A stretch of DNA of 64,000 bases, from the NCBI RefSeq assembly GCF_000091325.1, contig NC_014012.1, forward strand, positions 310,001-374,000, written 5' to 3'. How positions within the stretch are numbered: the first letter of the stretch is position 1; the number at the start of each line of letters is the position of its first letter. Under the pieces are notes generated by a model, which was given only the letters and a program-made list of their open reading frames with translations, was not told the DNA's origin and made no database searches. The stretch comes from Shewanella violacea DSS12 (GTDB lineage: Bacteria; Pseudomonadota; Gammaproteobacteria; Enterobacterales; Shewanellaceae). Positions 1-10,872 of this stretch are shown here, piece after piece. The position numbers and the translations under genes are program-made.

Positions 1-2626
1 AGAGACTCAAGAATGGTTATCTGCTCTAGAATCAGTTGTTCGTGAAGAAGGTGTTGAGCGTGCTCAATATCTACTGGAACAAGTACTGGACAAGGCCCGT
101 TTAGACGGCGTCGATATGGCTACTGGTATCAATACCAACTATATCAACACCATCCCAACCAGCCAAGAGCCTGCATACCCAGGTAATACTACGCTAGAGC
201 GTCGCATTCGTTCTATTATTCGCTGGAATGCGATAATGATAGTGCTTAGAGCTTCTAAGAAAGATCTGGATTTAGGTGGCCATATGGCTTCTTTCCAGTC
301 TTCTGCTGCATTCTATGAAGTGTGTTTTAACCACTTCTTCCGTGCACCGAACGAAGTTGATGGTGGCGATTTAGTTTATTACCAAGGTCATATCTCTCCT
401 GGTATCTATTCTCGTGCATTCGTTGAGGGTCGTTTAAGCGCTGCACAGCTAGATAACTTCCGTCAAGAAGTCGATGGTGAAGGTATCCCTTCATATCCAC
501 ATCCTAAGCTTATGCCTGAGTTCTGGCAGTTCCCGACCGTTTCTATGGGTCTGGCTCCTATGTCTTCTATCTATCAGGCTCGTTTCCTTAAGTATCTCGA
601 CGGTCGCGGACTTAAAGATACTTCGGCTCAGCGCGTATATGCCTTCTTGGGCGACGGTGAGATGGATGAGCCTGAATCACGTGGTGCAATTTCATTTGCG
701 GCTCGTGAAAAACTGGATAACCTTTGTTTCCTGATTAACTGTAACCTACAGCGCCTCGATGGCCCTGTAATGGGTAACGGTAGCATCATCCAGGAGCTTG
801 AAGGCTTGTTTAGAGGCGCTGGCTGGAACGTAGTCAAGGTGATCTGGGGTAACAATTGGGATTCACTGTTAGCCAAAGATACTACGGGTAAGCTGCTACA
901 GCTGATGAATGAGACTGTAGATGGTGATTACCAGACATTTAAGTCAAAAGATGGTGCCTACGTACGTGAGCATTTCTTCGGTAAGTATCCAGAAACTGCT
1001 GCTCTGGTTTCTGATATGACAGATGACGAGATCTTCGCACTTAAGCGTGGTGGTCATGAGTCTTCTAAGCTATATGCTGCATTTAAGAACGCTCAAGATA
1101 CTAAGGGTAAACCTACAGTGATCTTGGCCAAGACCGTTAAAGGTTATGGTATGGGCGGCGCAGCCGAAGGTAAGAACATTGCTCACCAGGTGAAGAAGAT
1201 GGACATGAGCCATGTACTTCAACTACGTGACCGTCTAGGCCTTCAAGATCTACTAACAGATGAGAAGGTTGCAGAACTGCCTTACTTGTCATTAGAGGAA
1301 GGTTCAGAAGAGTACAAGTATTTGCATGCGCGTCGTGATGCACTGCATGGTTACACTCCTCAACGTCTGCCTAACTTCACTAAACCTTTAGAGCTACCTG
1401 AGATTGAAGACTTTAAGCCCTTGCTTGATGAGCAGAAGCGTGACATCTCGACCACTATGGCATTTGTTCGCTCGCTAAATATATTGCTTAAGCACAAAGG
1501 TGTGAGTAAAAATATCGTTCCTATCATAGCCGATGAGGCGCGTACATTTGGTATGGAAGGTCTGTTCCGTCAGATAGGTATTTACAATCCTAAGGGTCAG
1601 AACTACACCCCACAAGATCGTGAAATTGTTTCTTACTACAAAGAAGCGACTTCGGGACAGGTATTGCAAGAAGGTATCAACGAGCTAGGTGCTATGTCTT
1701 CATGGGTTGCTGCGGCAACGTCATACAGCACTAACGATCTACCGATGATTCCATTCTACATCTACTATTCTATGTTTGGTTTCCAGCGTGTTGGCGACAT
1801 GGCATGGATGGCGGGCGATCAACAGGCGCGTGGCTTCTTGTTAGGTGCTACAGCCGGTCGTACTACCTTGAACGGTGAAGGTCTGCAACACGAAGATGGC
1901 CATAGCCATGTTCAGGCTAACACGATTCCAAACTGTATCTCTTACGATCCTACATATGCCTACGAAGTAGCAGTCATCATCCAAGATGGTATGCGTCGCA
2001 TGTATGGCGATCAGGAAAATGTGTTCTATTACCTGACGCTGATGAATGAAAATTACGCCATGCCAGCTATGCCTGAAGGTGCTGCTGAAGGTATTCGTAA
2101 GGGTATCTACAAGCTTGAGTCATACCAAGGTAGTAAGCAGGTTCAGCTGATGAGCTCAGGCACTATCATGAATGAAGTGCGCAAAGCGGCGAAAATCCTC
2201 AGTGAAGAATACGATGTAGCATCTGATGTTTATTCGGTCACATCTTTCAATGAGTTAACTCGTGAAGGTCAGGATGTCGAGCGTTACAACATGCTGCATC
2301 CTGAAGCTGAGCAGAAGCAAGCTTACATTGCTCAGGTAATGGGTACAGCTCCTGCAATTGCAGCTACAGATTACATGAAGAACTACGCCGAACAAGTTCG
2401 TGCCTTTATGCCATCTGAATCATTCAAGGTACTAGGTACCGATGGTTTCGGTCGCTCAGACAGCCGTGACAACTTGCGTCGTCACTTCGAAGTGAATGCT
2501 GGCTATGTAGTCATTGCAGCACTGACTGAGTTAGCTAAACGTGGTGATATTGAAAAATCTGTTGTGGCTCAGGCTATAGCTAAATTCAATATCGACGCAG
2601 ACAAGATCAACCCGCTATACGCGTAA
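1..2626 (+). CDS. aceE: Pyruvate dehydrogenase E1 component (5' partial)
   Basis: Thiamine-diphosphate-dependent E1 subunit of the pyruvate dehydrogenase complex. It decarboxylates pyruvate and passes the acetyl group to the lipoyl arms of E2 in the cytoplasm. The reading frame is open from base 2 ([13 protein letters not shown]...), so the gene begins before the window; by alignment from memory to E. coli AceE (about 887 aa) only around 13 N-terminal residues are missing. The ATG at 116 is internal. Homodimeric-E1 hallmarks are present: [33 protein letters not shown] and [10 protein letters not shown]. The C-terminus [11 protein letters not shown] matches the family. aceF starts 13 bp downstream, so the two form an operon. 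Very secure identification. Confidence 0.98.
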   Translation, partial: ETQEWLSALESVVREEGVERAQYLLEQVLDKARLDGVDMATGINTNYINTIPTSQEPAYPGNTTLERRIRSIIRWNAIMIVLRASKKDLDLGGHMASFQSSAAFYEVCFNHFFRAPNEVDGGDLVYYQGHISPGIYSRAFVEGRLSAAQLDNFRQEVDGEGIPSYPHPKLMPEFWQFPTVSMGLAPMSSIYQARFLKYLDGRGLKDTSAQRVYAFLGDGEMDEPESRGAISFAAREKLDNLCFLINCNLQRLDGPVMGNGSIIQELEGLFRGAGWNVVKVIWGNNWDSLLAKDTTGKLLQLMNETVDGDYQTFKSKDGAYVREHFFGKYPETAALVSDMTDDEIFALKRGGHESSKLYAAFKNAQDTKGKPTVILAKTVKGYGMGGAAEGKNIAHQVKKMDMSHVLQLRDRLGLQDLLTDEKVAELPYLSLEEGSEEYKYLHARRDALHGYTPQRLPNFTKPLELPEIEDFKPLLDEQKRDISTTMAFVRSLNILLKHKGVSKNIVPIIADEARTFGMEGLFRQIGIYNPKGQNYTPQDREIVSYYKEATSGQVLQEGINELGAMSSWVAAATSYSTNDLPMIPFYIYYSMFGFQRVGDMAWMAGDQQARGFLLGATAGRTTLNGEGLQHEDGHSHVQANTIPNCISYDPTYAYEVAVIIQDGMRRMYGDQENVFYYLTLMNENYAMPAMPEGAAEGIRKGIYKLESYQGSKQVQLMSSGTIMNEVRKAAKILSEEYDVASDVYSVTSFNELTREGQDVERYNMLHPEAEQKQAYIAQVMGTAPAIAATDYMKNYAEQVRAFMPSESFKVLGTDGFGRSDSRDNLRRHFEVNAGYVVIAALTELAKRGDIEKSVVAQAIAKFNIDADKINPLYA

Positions 2627-2639
2627 GAGGCAATATAAA

Positions 2640-4511
2640 ATGACAATCGAAATTAATGTACCTGATATTGGTGCGGATGAGGTTGAAGTCACCGAGATCT
2701 TAGTCAGCGTAGGCGACAAGGTTGAAGAAGAACAATCGCTGATTGCTGTCGAAGGCGACAAGGCCGCGATGGAGGTGCCTGCATCTCGAGCGGGTATAGT
2801 GAAAGAGATTAAGGTAGCTATTGGAGATAAGGTGGCTACCGATGCATTGATCATGATCTTCGAAGACGAAGCAGCATCGGCTCCCGTGGCTCAAGCTGCG
2901 GCAGCTCCTGTGCCAGTAGCGGCCACAGCCGCTCCGGCATCTGTCGAGCTTAAAGAAGTGAATCTGCCTGATATCGGTGACGATGAAGTCGAAGTGACTG
3001 CAATCTTAGTTAGCCCTGGTGATATTATCACTGAAGATCAGGCAATCTTAAGCGTCGAAGGTGACAAGGCGTCGATGGAAGTACCGGCTCCTTTCAATGG
3101 CGTCTTAAAAGAGATTAAAGTTGAGATTGGTGACAAGGTTTCTACCGGTAGCTTAGTCATGGTATTCGAAATAGCAGGTTCATCTGCTGCGCCAGTGGCC
3201 GCTCCAGTAACACCTGTGGCTGCTCCGGTTGCCACTGCTGCATCGGTACTAGAAGTAGCCGTCCCCGATATTGGTGATGATGAAGTCGAAGTGACTGAGA
3301 TCATGGTGAAAGTCGGTGATACAGTGACCGAAGAGCAGTCACTGATTAGCGTCGAAGGCGACAAGGCTGCCATGGAAGTACCGGCTCCTTTCGCTGGTAC
3401 GATTAAAGAAATCAAAGTCGCCACTGGTGACAAGGTTTCTACTGGCTCGTTAATCATGATTTTCGAAGTAGCTGGCCAAGCGCCTGCTGCAGCACCAGTA
3501 GTTGCTGCACCGGCTCAAGTAGCTCCAGTTCAAGCATCTGCATCGACAGCGAAACCAGCTAAAACTGATTTTGTAGAAAATGACGCTTATGCCCATGCAT
3601 CTCCTGTGATCCGTCGCCTTGCTCGTGAGTTTGGTGTAAACCTGGCAAATGTCAAAGGTACTGGTCGCAAGAATCGTGTTATTAAAGAAGATGTGCAGAA
3701 TTACGTTAAGGCTGCGGTTAAGCAAGTTGAATCGGGTAGTGTTAAAGCTGCCGCTGGTGGCAACGAGCTTAACTTACTAGCATGGCCAAAGATCGATTTC
3801 AGCAAGTTTGGTGAAACCGAAGTTAAGCCATTATCTCGTATTCAGAAGATTTCAGGTGCTAACCTACACAGAAACTGGGTGAAGATCCCCCATGTGACTC
3901 AGTGGGATAATGCAGATATAACTGAACTCGAAGTATTCCGTAAGGCGCAAAACGCGGCGGAAGCTAAGAAAGATTCCGGCATGAAGATCACTCCCTTGGT
4001 GTTTATCATGAAGGCGGTTGCTAAGGCTCTGGAAACTTTCCCAACCTTTAATTCTTCTCTGTCTGAAGATGGCCAAAGTTTGATCCTGAAGAAGTACGTC
4101 AATGTTGGTATTGCCGTCGATACGCCTAATGGTCTAGTTGTCCCTGTGTTCAAAGATGTGAACAAGAAAGGCATCCATGAGCTATCGGACGAGCTAAAGG
4201 TGATATCTAAGAAGGCCCGTAGCGGCAAGTTAACCGCTTCAGACATGCAAGGTGGTTGCTTCACTATTTCTAGCCTAGGTGGCATAGGTGGAACGGCATT
4301 TACACCAATCGTTAATGCACCTGAAGTGGCAATTCTTGGGGTATCTAAGTCTGAGATGAAGCCGGTATGGAATGGTAAAGATTTCGAGCCGCGCTTGATG
4401 TTGCCTCTGTCACTATCTTATGATCATAGGGTCGTAGATGGCGCCGAAGGTGCACGTTTTATCAGCTATTTAAACAGCTGCTTATCAGATATTCGTACTC
4501 TGGTACTTTAA
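2640..4511 (+). CDS. aceF: Dihydrolipoamide acetyltransferase, E2 of pyruvate dehydrogenase
   Basis: E2 core of the pyruvate dehydrogenase complex; moves the acetyl group from E1 to CoA. The 623-aa protein has three N-terminal lipoyl domains, each with a lipoylation motif EGDKA(A/S)MEVP; the modified lysines would be about K41, K143 and K242. Ala/Pro-rich flexible linkers separate them. A peripheral-subunit-binding domain follows at about 318-355 ([14 protein letters not shown]), then the catalytic domain from about 383 with the [13 protein letters not shown] active-site motif near residue 595. Three lipoyl domains match the E. coli enzyme (about 630 aa). It lies 13 bp behind aceE and is followed by a strong terminator. 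Confidence 0.98.
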   Translation: MTIEINVPDIGADEVEVTEILVSVGDKVEEEQSLIAVEGDKAAMEVPASRAGIVKEIKVAIGDKVATDALIMIFEDEAASAPVAQAAAAPVPVAATAAPASVELKEVNLPDIGDDEVEVTAILVSPGDIITEDQAILSVEGDKASMEVPAPFNGVLKEIKVEIGDKVSTGSLVMVFEIAGSSAAPVAAPVTPVAAPVATAASVLEVAVPDIGDDEVEVTEIMVKVGDTVTEEQSLISVEGDKAAMEVPAPFAGTIKEIKVATGDKVSTGSLIMIFEVAGQAPAAAPVVAAPAQVAPVQASASTAKPAKTDFVENDAYAHASPVIRRLAREFGVNLANVKGTGRKNRVIKEDVQNYVKAAVKQVESGSVKAAAGGNELNLLAWPKIDFSKFGETEVKPLSRIQKISGANLHRNWVKIPHVTQWDNADITELEVFRKAQNAAEAKKDSGMKITPLVFIMKAVAKALETFPTFNSSLSEDGQSLILKKYVNVGIAVDTPNGLVVPVFKDVNKKGIHELSDELKVISKKARSGKLTASDMQGGCFTISSLGGIGGTAFTPIVNAPEVAILGVSKSEMKPVWNGKDFEPRLMLPLSLSYDHRVVDGAEGARFISYLNSCLSDIRTLVL

Positions 4512-4546
4512 AAAAAAGGCTGCTTGATTCAAGCAGCCTTTTTTAT
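4512..4546 (+). terminator. Rho-independent terminator after aceF
   Basis: Perfect inverted repeat GGCTGCTTGA / TCAAGCAGCC flanked by an A run and a T run, directly after the aceF stop codon. It should end aceEF transcripts and separate lpdA from them. Confidence 0.93.
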
Positions 4547-4560
4547 AGTAAATGTATTAT

Positions 4561-4576
4561 TGTGATCAGCATCAAA
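4561..4576 (+). promoter_or_regulatory. Possible CRP-like site upstream of lpdA
   Basis: TGTGA-N6-TCAAA, one mismatch from the CRP consensus TGTGA-N6-TCACA, about 100 bp before lpdA in the gap after the aceF terminator. lpdA must have its own promoter here because a terminator precedes it. A single weak motif match, so this is only a suggestion. Confidence 0.25.
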
Positions 4577-4671
4577 CAAAGGTTAAAATGCGGCCACCTT
4601 ACAAGGTTTGGCAACGTTTTATTCTTGCGCTATGGGTTAGTGCAGGGAAATGAAAAGAATAAGAGGAAATC

Positions 4672-6102
4672 ATGAGTAACGAAATCAAGACTCAGGTAGT
4701 GGTATTAGGTTCAGGCCCTGCAGGTTATTCGGCGGCATTCCGTGCGGCTGACCTAGGACTGGAGACTGTTATCATCGAACGTTTCAGCACTTTAGGTGGC
4801 GTTTGTCTGAACGTAGGTTGTATCCCGTCGAAGGCGCTTTTACACGTATCTAAAGTGATCGAAGAGGCGAAAGCCGTTGCCGATCATGGTGTGGTTTTTG
4901 GCGAGCCAAAGATCGACCTGGATAAGCTACGCGGCTTCAAAAATTCAGTTATCAGCCAGTTAACAAGCGGATTGGGCGGCATGTCCAAGATGCGTAAAGT
5001 CGACGTAGTTAATGGCTTCGGTAAGTTTACCGGTCCTAATACTATTGAAGTTGTCGGTGAAGATGGCGTTAAAGTGGTTCATTTCGAACAGGCTATTATC
5101 GCTGCAGGTTCTCGTCCTATCGAACTGCCATTTATTCCACATTCTGATCCACGTGTTTGGAATTCAACCGATGCGCTGGAGCTTAAAGAAGTTCCAGGTA
5201 AGCTACTTATCATGGGCGGCGGCATCATTGGCCTAGAGATGGGTACAGTTTACGCTTCTCTGGGTAGCCAAATTGACGTGGTTGAGATGTTGGATCAACT
5301 CATTCCAGCAGCCGATAAAGATATCGTGCGTGTCTACACCAAGAAGGTTAAGAATAAGTTTAACCTTATGATGCAGACTAAGGTCACAGCCGTAGAAGCC
5401 AAAGATGATGGTATCTATGTGACTATGGAAGGTAAGAAGGCTCCTGCTGAAGCTGTGCGTTACGATGCCGTGCTAGTCGCAATCGGTCGTGCACCAAATG
5501 GTAAGTCTATCGATGCCGAGAAAGCTGGAATTAATGTGGATGAGCGTGGCTTCATCAATGTTGATAAGCAGATGCGTACCAATGTCGCTAACATCTATGC
5601 TATCGGTGATATCGTCGGTCAACCTATGCTTGCTCACAAAGGTGTGCATGAAGGCCATGTGGCTGCAGAAGTTATCTCTGGCTTGAAGCACTTCTTCGAC
5701 CCTAAGGTTATTCCTTCGATTGCTTATACAGATCCTGAAGTCGCTTGGGTTGGTCTAACCGAGAAGGAAGCTAAAGAGCAAGGTATCGCCTACGAGACTG
5801 CAAGTTTCCCTTGGGCCGCCAGTGGCCGTGCAATCGCTTCAGATTGTAGCGATGGTATGACTAAGCTTATTTTTGATAAAGAGACTCACAGAGTCATAGG
5901 TGGCGCTATCGTCGGTGTTAACGGCGGTGAGCTACTGGGTGAAATTGGTCTGGCGATTGAGATGGGTTGTGATGCAGAAGATCTTGCATTGACTATTCAT
6001 GCTCATCCAACCTTACATGAGTCTGTAGGCCTTGCGGCTGAGATCTATGAAGGTTCGATCACTGATTTGCCAAACCCTAAGGCAAAAAAGAAGAAAAAGT
6101 AA
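4672..6102 (+). CDS. lpdA: Dihydrolipoamide dehydrogenase (E3)
   Basis: FAD-dependent E3 that reoxidises dihydrolipoyl groups of the 2-oxoacid dehydrogenase complexes using NAD+. The 476-aa protein shows an N-terminal FAD-binding GSGPAGYSAAFRA, the redox disulfide GGVCLNVGCIPSK (C45 and C50), an NAD-binding GGGIIGLEMG, the FAD motif YAIGDIVG and the C-terminal catalytic HAHPTLHE. It ends in a lysine run (PNPKAKKKKK), as in E. coli. An AAGAGGAAATC ribosome site precedes the ATG. It is 160 bp from aceF with a terminator between, so it is probably transcribed separately and shared with 2-oxoglutarate dehydrogenase and other complexes. Confidence 0.98.
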   Translation: MSNEIKTQVVVLGSGPAGYSAAFRAADLGLETVIIERFSTLGGVCLNVGCIPSKALLHVSKVIEEAKAVADHGVVFGEPKIDLDKLRGFKNSVISQLTSGLGGMSKMRKVDVVNGFGKFTGPNTIEVVGEDGVKVVHFEQAIIAAGSRPIELPFIPHSDPRVWNSTDALELKEVPGKLLIMGGGIIGLEMGTVYASLGSQIDVVEMLDQLIPAADKDIVRVYTKKVKNKFNLMMQTKVTAVEAKDDGIYVTMEGKKAPAEAVRYDAVLVAIGRAPNGKSIDAEKAGINVDERGFINVDKQMRTNVANIYAIGDIVGQPMLAHKGVHEGHVAAEVISGLKHFFDPKVIPSIAYTDPEVAWVGLTEKEAKEQGIAYETASFPWAASGRAIASDCSDGMTKLIFDKETHRVIGGAIVGVNGGELLGEIGLAIEMGCDAEDLALTIHAHPTLHESVGLAAEIYEGSITDLPNPKAKKKKK

Positions 6103-6119
6103 TATTTTCTTAGAGTCAT

Positions 6120-6151
6120 GAAAAAGGCGCTCATTTGAGCGTCTTTTTTTA
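6120..6151 (+). terminator. Rho-independent terminator after lpdA
   Basis: Inverted repeat GGCGCTCA / TGAGCGTC (one G-U pair) inside A and T runs, 18 bp after the lpdA stop. Confidence 0.9.
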
Positions 6152-6291
6152 TGCCTTGAAAAAAGGAACTAAAATTAGTGTTAATGATTTGCTATTAAGA
6201 TGGTGAATTAATTTTAATGAACTGATACATTCTAGTAAGTTTTTGATATGTGGACTTTATAAGCAATTTATATGAATAGTGCTAATCGATA

Positions 6292-9200
6292 ATGCTATTA
6301 ACTAAAATTATAAAAAATGTGTGTTTACTCATATTGTTTAGTACTTGCCTGACTCCGGTCACGGCAAGTGATTTTGTTATGCGTGTCTTTGGAGAAAGAG
6401 AAGGTTTAGAAGCCGGCACAATAAACGATATCAGCTTCGATTCTCACGGATTTGTATGGGTGGCTACGGAGCAGGGATTATATCGATTAAGTAACTCTAA
6501 GATTAGACGTATAGATAAGCAAAAATTCGACCTAAGGCTTTCCAGTGAATACATTAATATGGTTGAGCCTCTGAGTGAGAAGCATCTATTAGTCAGTAAT
6601 TATTCAGATACTTACCTATACAATATGCTACAAAATAAGTTCGTGCGTTTCGGTAGTGAAACACTTTTCCCTGATTATAAGGGCGGTGGGATCATCGCTC
6701 AGGTGAAGCAAGGTGATCACTATATTTTTCTGACTTTAGATGGTGAGTTACTCCAATATTCTTATGAAAAGTCCTTGCTGGAACGGATTGTTTTCCTTCC
6801 GACTAATGCCGATATCCCTTGGGGGAATTTAGCCGTCTTAGATGATGGCCGTATGATCGTCGGCACTGAGTTTGAGTTAGAGCTTAGAGATAGCCAAGGT
6901 CAGAGAATTGCTGCTTTTCCCTGGGGAGAAGAATTCGGCCTGATGAAGCAGTTGTTTAAAGATTCTCAGGGGCGAATTTGGCTGAGTTCAAGTGAAGGGG
7001 TTTATAGAGTTTATGCCGATACTCTTGAGATCCAAGCTGTCGAAGCGCTATCTTTTTATGCCACCAATATAGCCGAAGATAACCTGGGTGATTTTTGGAT
7101 CTCCGGGAGACTAGGCTTAATCAAATGGAGGCCGGGAGACACTGAATATCAAACGTATAAACAGCAACTTAAACAAGTTGCAGATATGGATTATATCTAT
7201 GACATTGAAATCGATGACTCAGGACTTATTTGGGTAGGAGGTGCCGGAGAGGGCCTTGCCATAGTCACAAGCGAACCAGATTTTTTAGTCGATACCTATA
7301 CCGCTGCGTCACCATACTCCTTGAGTGATGAGATTATTTGGGGGATTTATGCCGAGGGTGAACATGTTTGGTTGGGTACCGATAACGGCCTGTTCTCGAT
7401 AAATAAACTAACCCAGACATCTAGCCGTTTATTTCCCCAAGGTTTAGAGCTCAATGATAGTATTTATGGTGTAGATAGTCTGGATGCTGACAACCTTTTA
7501 TTATCGACCACCAATGGTCTGTTCGTGGTGCACAAAGCGACTTTTACGGCCCAAAGATTTTCCCAGTGGACTCATGGTGAGAGCTCGCTGGAAAATAAGA
7601 TAGTTTATGCCAGTTATCAAGATCCCCTAATTCAAGGTCGCTGGTGGTTTATGACGTCCACTGGCTTGTATTTCTGGGAACCAGGTCTGTTCGACCCTCA
7701 GGCTATGCCGGTTTTATCCGATGATCTTAGCTCGAGAATAATAGATATCCGCACGGTTATCAGGGATGAGTCTGGGACACTCTGGCTCGGTGGTACCCAA
7801 GTCTTTGGTTATCTGGATAATCAAGGCGAGTTCCATTCAAAACTTGCCAAGTTTAGTGATGGCAGCACAGAAGTGGGTGTCAATAACATCGAGATAATTG
7901 ATGCTAATACCTTTTGGTTGGGAACATCACCAAGAGGTTTACTCGAATACACACTGGATTCCGGTGAGGCAAGAGCGCTAAATAAAGATTGGGAAATTGA
8001 TTGTACATCTGTCTATTTCATCCAGGAAATCGCAGATTTCAGGTTAATTGCTTGTCCTAATTCCCTGCTCAGGTATAGCAAATCTACTGGGGAACTCAAG
8101 GTTATTGGTCATGACGATGGCTTGCTAGGGGAGGAACTCAATGATGGTTCATATTTTTATGATCCCAGTGAGGGACTTTATGTGGGCACACCGGATGGAG
8201 CTATGTTGCTGGATGTCGACAGTTTATCTAATCGACTTATGCTTGATGGCGTGTTTTTGGAGGCGGTTTCAGTTTTCTATGATGAGGGAATGCAAATCGA
8301 CCTTATCCCCCAAGATGAAAAAATCATAAAACCCGGTGCAAGGATGATCAGCTTTCAGATAACCAGTCTGAATTATCTCGATGATACCCCTATGACCCTA
8401 CAGTATCGCCTCAGGCGAGAAAGGGACATTCCCGAAGCTAAATATTTACTACTAGATGGCCAGTCTCAGCTCAACATCACAGGCCTGCAATACGGAAAAT
8501 ATACCTTAGATATCTTGAGTCAAGAGAATGGCATTTGGTCTGCTAAACCTTACAGTTTTAGCTTTACCGTTAAGCAATATTGGTGGCAGATGTCCTGGGT
8601 TAAAAGCCTGCTGTTATTAAGTCTATTATGTATCTGTATCGGAGTTATCCTGTATCGACAGAGGCAAGTTCAGGCATTTAAACGGATTAATACCGCATTG
8701 GTCGAGAGTGAAGAGAGGCTGAGGCAGTCTCTGAAAGGCAGTGACTCTGAGCTGTGGGAATGGCGCCATGACTCTCAGATGTTCAGCCTGGAGAATCAGC
8801 GGGAAGAGAAAGAGGATGACCGAGGCAATATCTTCCTCAAGTTAGAGGATGTTCCTATTCATAGGGAAGATAGAGATAAGGTGGTTAATGCCTGGGATAA
8901 CATGCAGCAAGGCTTGAGTGACCGTTTCGATGTCGAGTATCGCTATCGCCGCAAAGACAAGAGCTGGGGATGGACCAGAGTCTTGGGGCGTCCGGTGGAG
9001 GTGGATGCTGAGTCGGGTAGTATATTAAGGGTCGCGGGGATTTATTCTGATATCACCTTGCAGCGTCAGTTAGAAGACGATGTAAAGTTGCTGGCCCAGG
9101 CATTTGGCAACACCTCCGAAGGCGTGCTGATTTTGGACGGCGCGGAGCGAATTAAGGTGTCTAATAAAGCCGCCCAAACCATAGTCGGTGCCTCGGCGGA

Positions 9201-10752
9201 GATGCTAAACGGTAAGTTTTTCTCTGAATTAATTTTAGCTAAAGAGGGGCGTTCGGATGACATTGTTTGCCTACTTAAGCAGGAAATCTCCTGGACAGGT
9301 GAGCAAGAGTTTTTACGTGAACAAGGTGGATCGTGTCCGGTCTGGCTTAATGTATCGGCTATGCTGGGGAGTAAAGGAAACATAACTCATTATGTGGCCG
9401 TATTTTCCGATATAACTGAGAGAAAACGCAGCGAGGCCGATCTTAGGCGTTTGGCAAATTATGATGTGCTAACTGGCCTTCCTAACCGTTCTTTGTTTGC
9501 TACTCGCCTGACTCAGTCGATAGATGGTGCAGAGCATAGTGGTGAAAAATTAGCGCTGATATTTCTCGATCTCGATAGGTTTAAGCACGTCAATGACTCC
9601 TATGGTCATAGCATGGGGGATGCCTTGTTGGTGGAGGCTGCCAATCGTCTACAGTCTTGTATTTCACCAGAGCACACCTTATGTCGCTTCGGCGGCGATG
9701 AATTTGTGATCTTATTAAGAGATGCTGCAAACTTAGATACGATAAATCATATTTGTACTCAATTACTCGAGCAGATCGAGACGCCCTTCGAGCTCTATGG
9801 TCGAGAGTTTTTTATCTCTACCAGCATAGGGGTGAGTTTATGGCCCGATGATGCCAGGGAGGCTGAGGTGCTGATCAATAATGCCGATCAGGCTATGTAT
9901 CACGCCAAAGAAGAAGGTCGTGGTAACTTTCAGTACTTCTCTTCCGAACGTAATTCAGAAGCCTTGTACCACCTGAGACTGGAAGCCGAGCTTCGTAAGG
10001 CGATAGAGAGAGATGAGTTCGAGCTGCATTACCAACCTCAGGTAAATATCCTTAAAGGGGATAAGTTGTGCGGTATGGAAGCACTATTGAGATGGCATCA
10101 CCATGAAGACGGCTTAATCCGTACCGATATATTTATCAAGGTGGCAGAGTCTTGTGGCTTGATTGTCGATATAGATCTTTGGGTGTTACGCCAGGCCTGT
10201 ATACAAGGCAAGATCTGGTCCAAATCTTATGCAGAGCCCTTTAAATTATCGGTAAATATCTCGGCGGTCCATTTTCGCCAGCCTGATTTTATCCAAGGGG
10301 TTAAAAGAATTTTACAAGAGACCGAGCTAGATCCTCGCTTATTGGGTTTCGAAATCACCGAAGGCGTGTTGATGAAGGAGTTGGATACGGCTAAGGAGCA
10401 TCTTTTAGAGCTTAGAGCGCTTGGAATTGATGTTGCAATCGATGATTTTGGTACTGGTTACTCCTCATTAGCCTATTTACGCCATTTCGATGTGGATACT
10501 TTAAAAATTGACCGCTCATTCCTTATCGATATCGCCACCAATGAGGCAGATCAAGCTATTGCCAGTAGTATTATTGAGCTTGCCAGAAACCTTAAACTAA
10601 ACGTTGTCGCCGAAGGTGTGGAGACAAAAGAGCAGCTTGAGCAGGTCTTTAGCCGTGGTTGCTATGTGATCCAGGGATATTATTTCTCCAAACCCTTAAC
10701 TGTGGTCGAGATAGAGAAATATATGGATAATTCAAGCCCAATTTTCCAATAA
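6292..10752 (+). CDS. Propeller-type sensor with PAS, GGDEF and EAL domains
   Basis: Large (1486 aa) membrane c-di-GMP signalling protein. A signal peptide (about 1-25) leads into a periplasmic region of repeated Trp/Gly-rich propeller units (SHGFVWVATEQGLYRL, SQGRIWLSSSEGVYRV), then a Y_Y_Y-like immunoglobulin domain (about 690-760) and a transmembrane helix (about 768-790). In the cytoplasm come two PAS/PAC regions (about 800-1050), a GGDEF domain with intact FGGDEF (1134-1138) and an EAL domain with intact EAL (1263-1265) and DDFGTGYSSL (from 1384). No RxxD inhibitory site precedes GGDEF. By motif both a diguanylate cyclase and a phosphodiesterase could be active; net activity and ligand are unknown. 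Monocistronic by position. Confidence 0.9.
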   Translation: MLLTKIIKNVCLLILFSTCLTPVTASDFVMRVFGEREGLEAGTINDISFDSHGFVWVATEQGLYRLSNSKIRRIDKQKFDLRLSSEYINMVEPLSEKHLLVSNYSDTYLYNMLQNKFVRFGSETLFPDYKGGGIIAQVKQGDHYIFLTLDGELLQYSYEKSLLERIVFLPTNADIPWGNLAVLDDGRMIVGTEFELELRDSQGQRIAAFPWGEEFGLMKQLFKDSQGRIWLSSSEGVYRVYADTLEIQAVEALSFYATNIAEDNLGDFWISGRLGLIKWRPGDTEYQTYKQQLKQVADMDYIYDIEIDDSGLIWVGGAGEGLAIVTSEPDFLVDTYTAASPYSLSDEIIWGIYAEGEHVWLGTDNGLFSINKLTQTSSRLFPQGLELNDSIYGVDSLDADNLLLSTTNGLFVVHKATFTAQRFSQWTHGESSLENKIVYASYQDPLIQGRWWFMTSTGLYFWEPGLFDPQAMPVLSDDLSSRIIDIRTVIRDESGTLWLGGTQVFGYLDNQGEFHSKLAKFSDGSTEVGVNNIEIIDANTFWLGTSPRGLLEYTLDSGEARALNKDWEIDCTSVYFIQEIADFRLIACPNSLLRYSKSTGELKVIGHDDGLLGEELNDGSYFYDPSEGLYVGTPDGAMLLDVDSLSNRLMLDGVFLEAVSVFYDEGMQIDLIPQDEKIIKPGARMISFQITSLNYLDDTPMTLQYRLRRERDIPEAKYLLLDGQSQLNITGLQYGKYTLDILSQENGIWSAKPYSFSFTVKQYWWQMSWVKSLLLLSLLCICIGVILYRQRQVQAFKRINTALVESEERLRQSLKGSDSELWEWRHDSQMFSLENQREEKEDDRGNIFLKLEDVPIHREDRDKVVNAWDNMQQGLSDRFDVEYRYRRKDKSWGWTRVLGRPVEVDAESGSILRVAGIYSDITLQRQLEDDVKLLAQAFGNTSEGVLILDGAERIKVSNKAAQTIVGASAEMLNGKFFSELILAKEGRSDDIVCLLKQEISWTGEQEFLREQGGSCPVWLNVSAMLGSKGNITHYVAVFSDITERKRSEADLRRLANYDVLTGLPNRSLFATRLTQSIDGAEHSGEKLALIFLDLDRFKHVNDSYGHSMGDALLVEAANRLQSCISPEHTLCRFGGDEFVILLRDAANLDTINHICTQLLEQIETPFELYGREFFISTSIGVSLWPDDAREAEVLINNADQAMYHAKEEGRGNFQYFSSERNSEALYHLRLEAELRKAIERDEFELHYQPQVNILKGDKLCGMEALLRWHHHEDGLIRTDIFIKVAESCGLIVDIDLWVLRQACIQGKIWSKSYAEPFKLSVNISAVHFRQPDFIQGVKRILQETELDPRLLGFEITEGVLMKELDTAKEHLLELRALGIDVAIDDFGTGYSSLAYLRHFDVDTLKIDRSFLIDIATNEADQAIASSIIELARNLKLNVVAEGVETKEQLEQVFSRGCYVIQGYYFSKPLTVVEIEKYMDNSSPIFQ

Positions 10753-10872
10753 GAACTCATCTGTAGATTGATAATTAAGCTAATATTTCCTTATTTGAAC
10801 TTAAACTTCTTTCGTGGTTTTTGTTAGAATAAATGCGCTAATTGTTACTAATAACTAAAGAAAAAACAAAAT

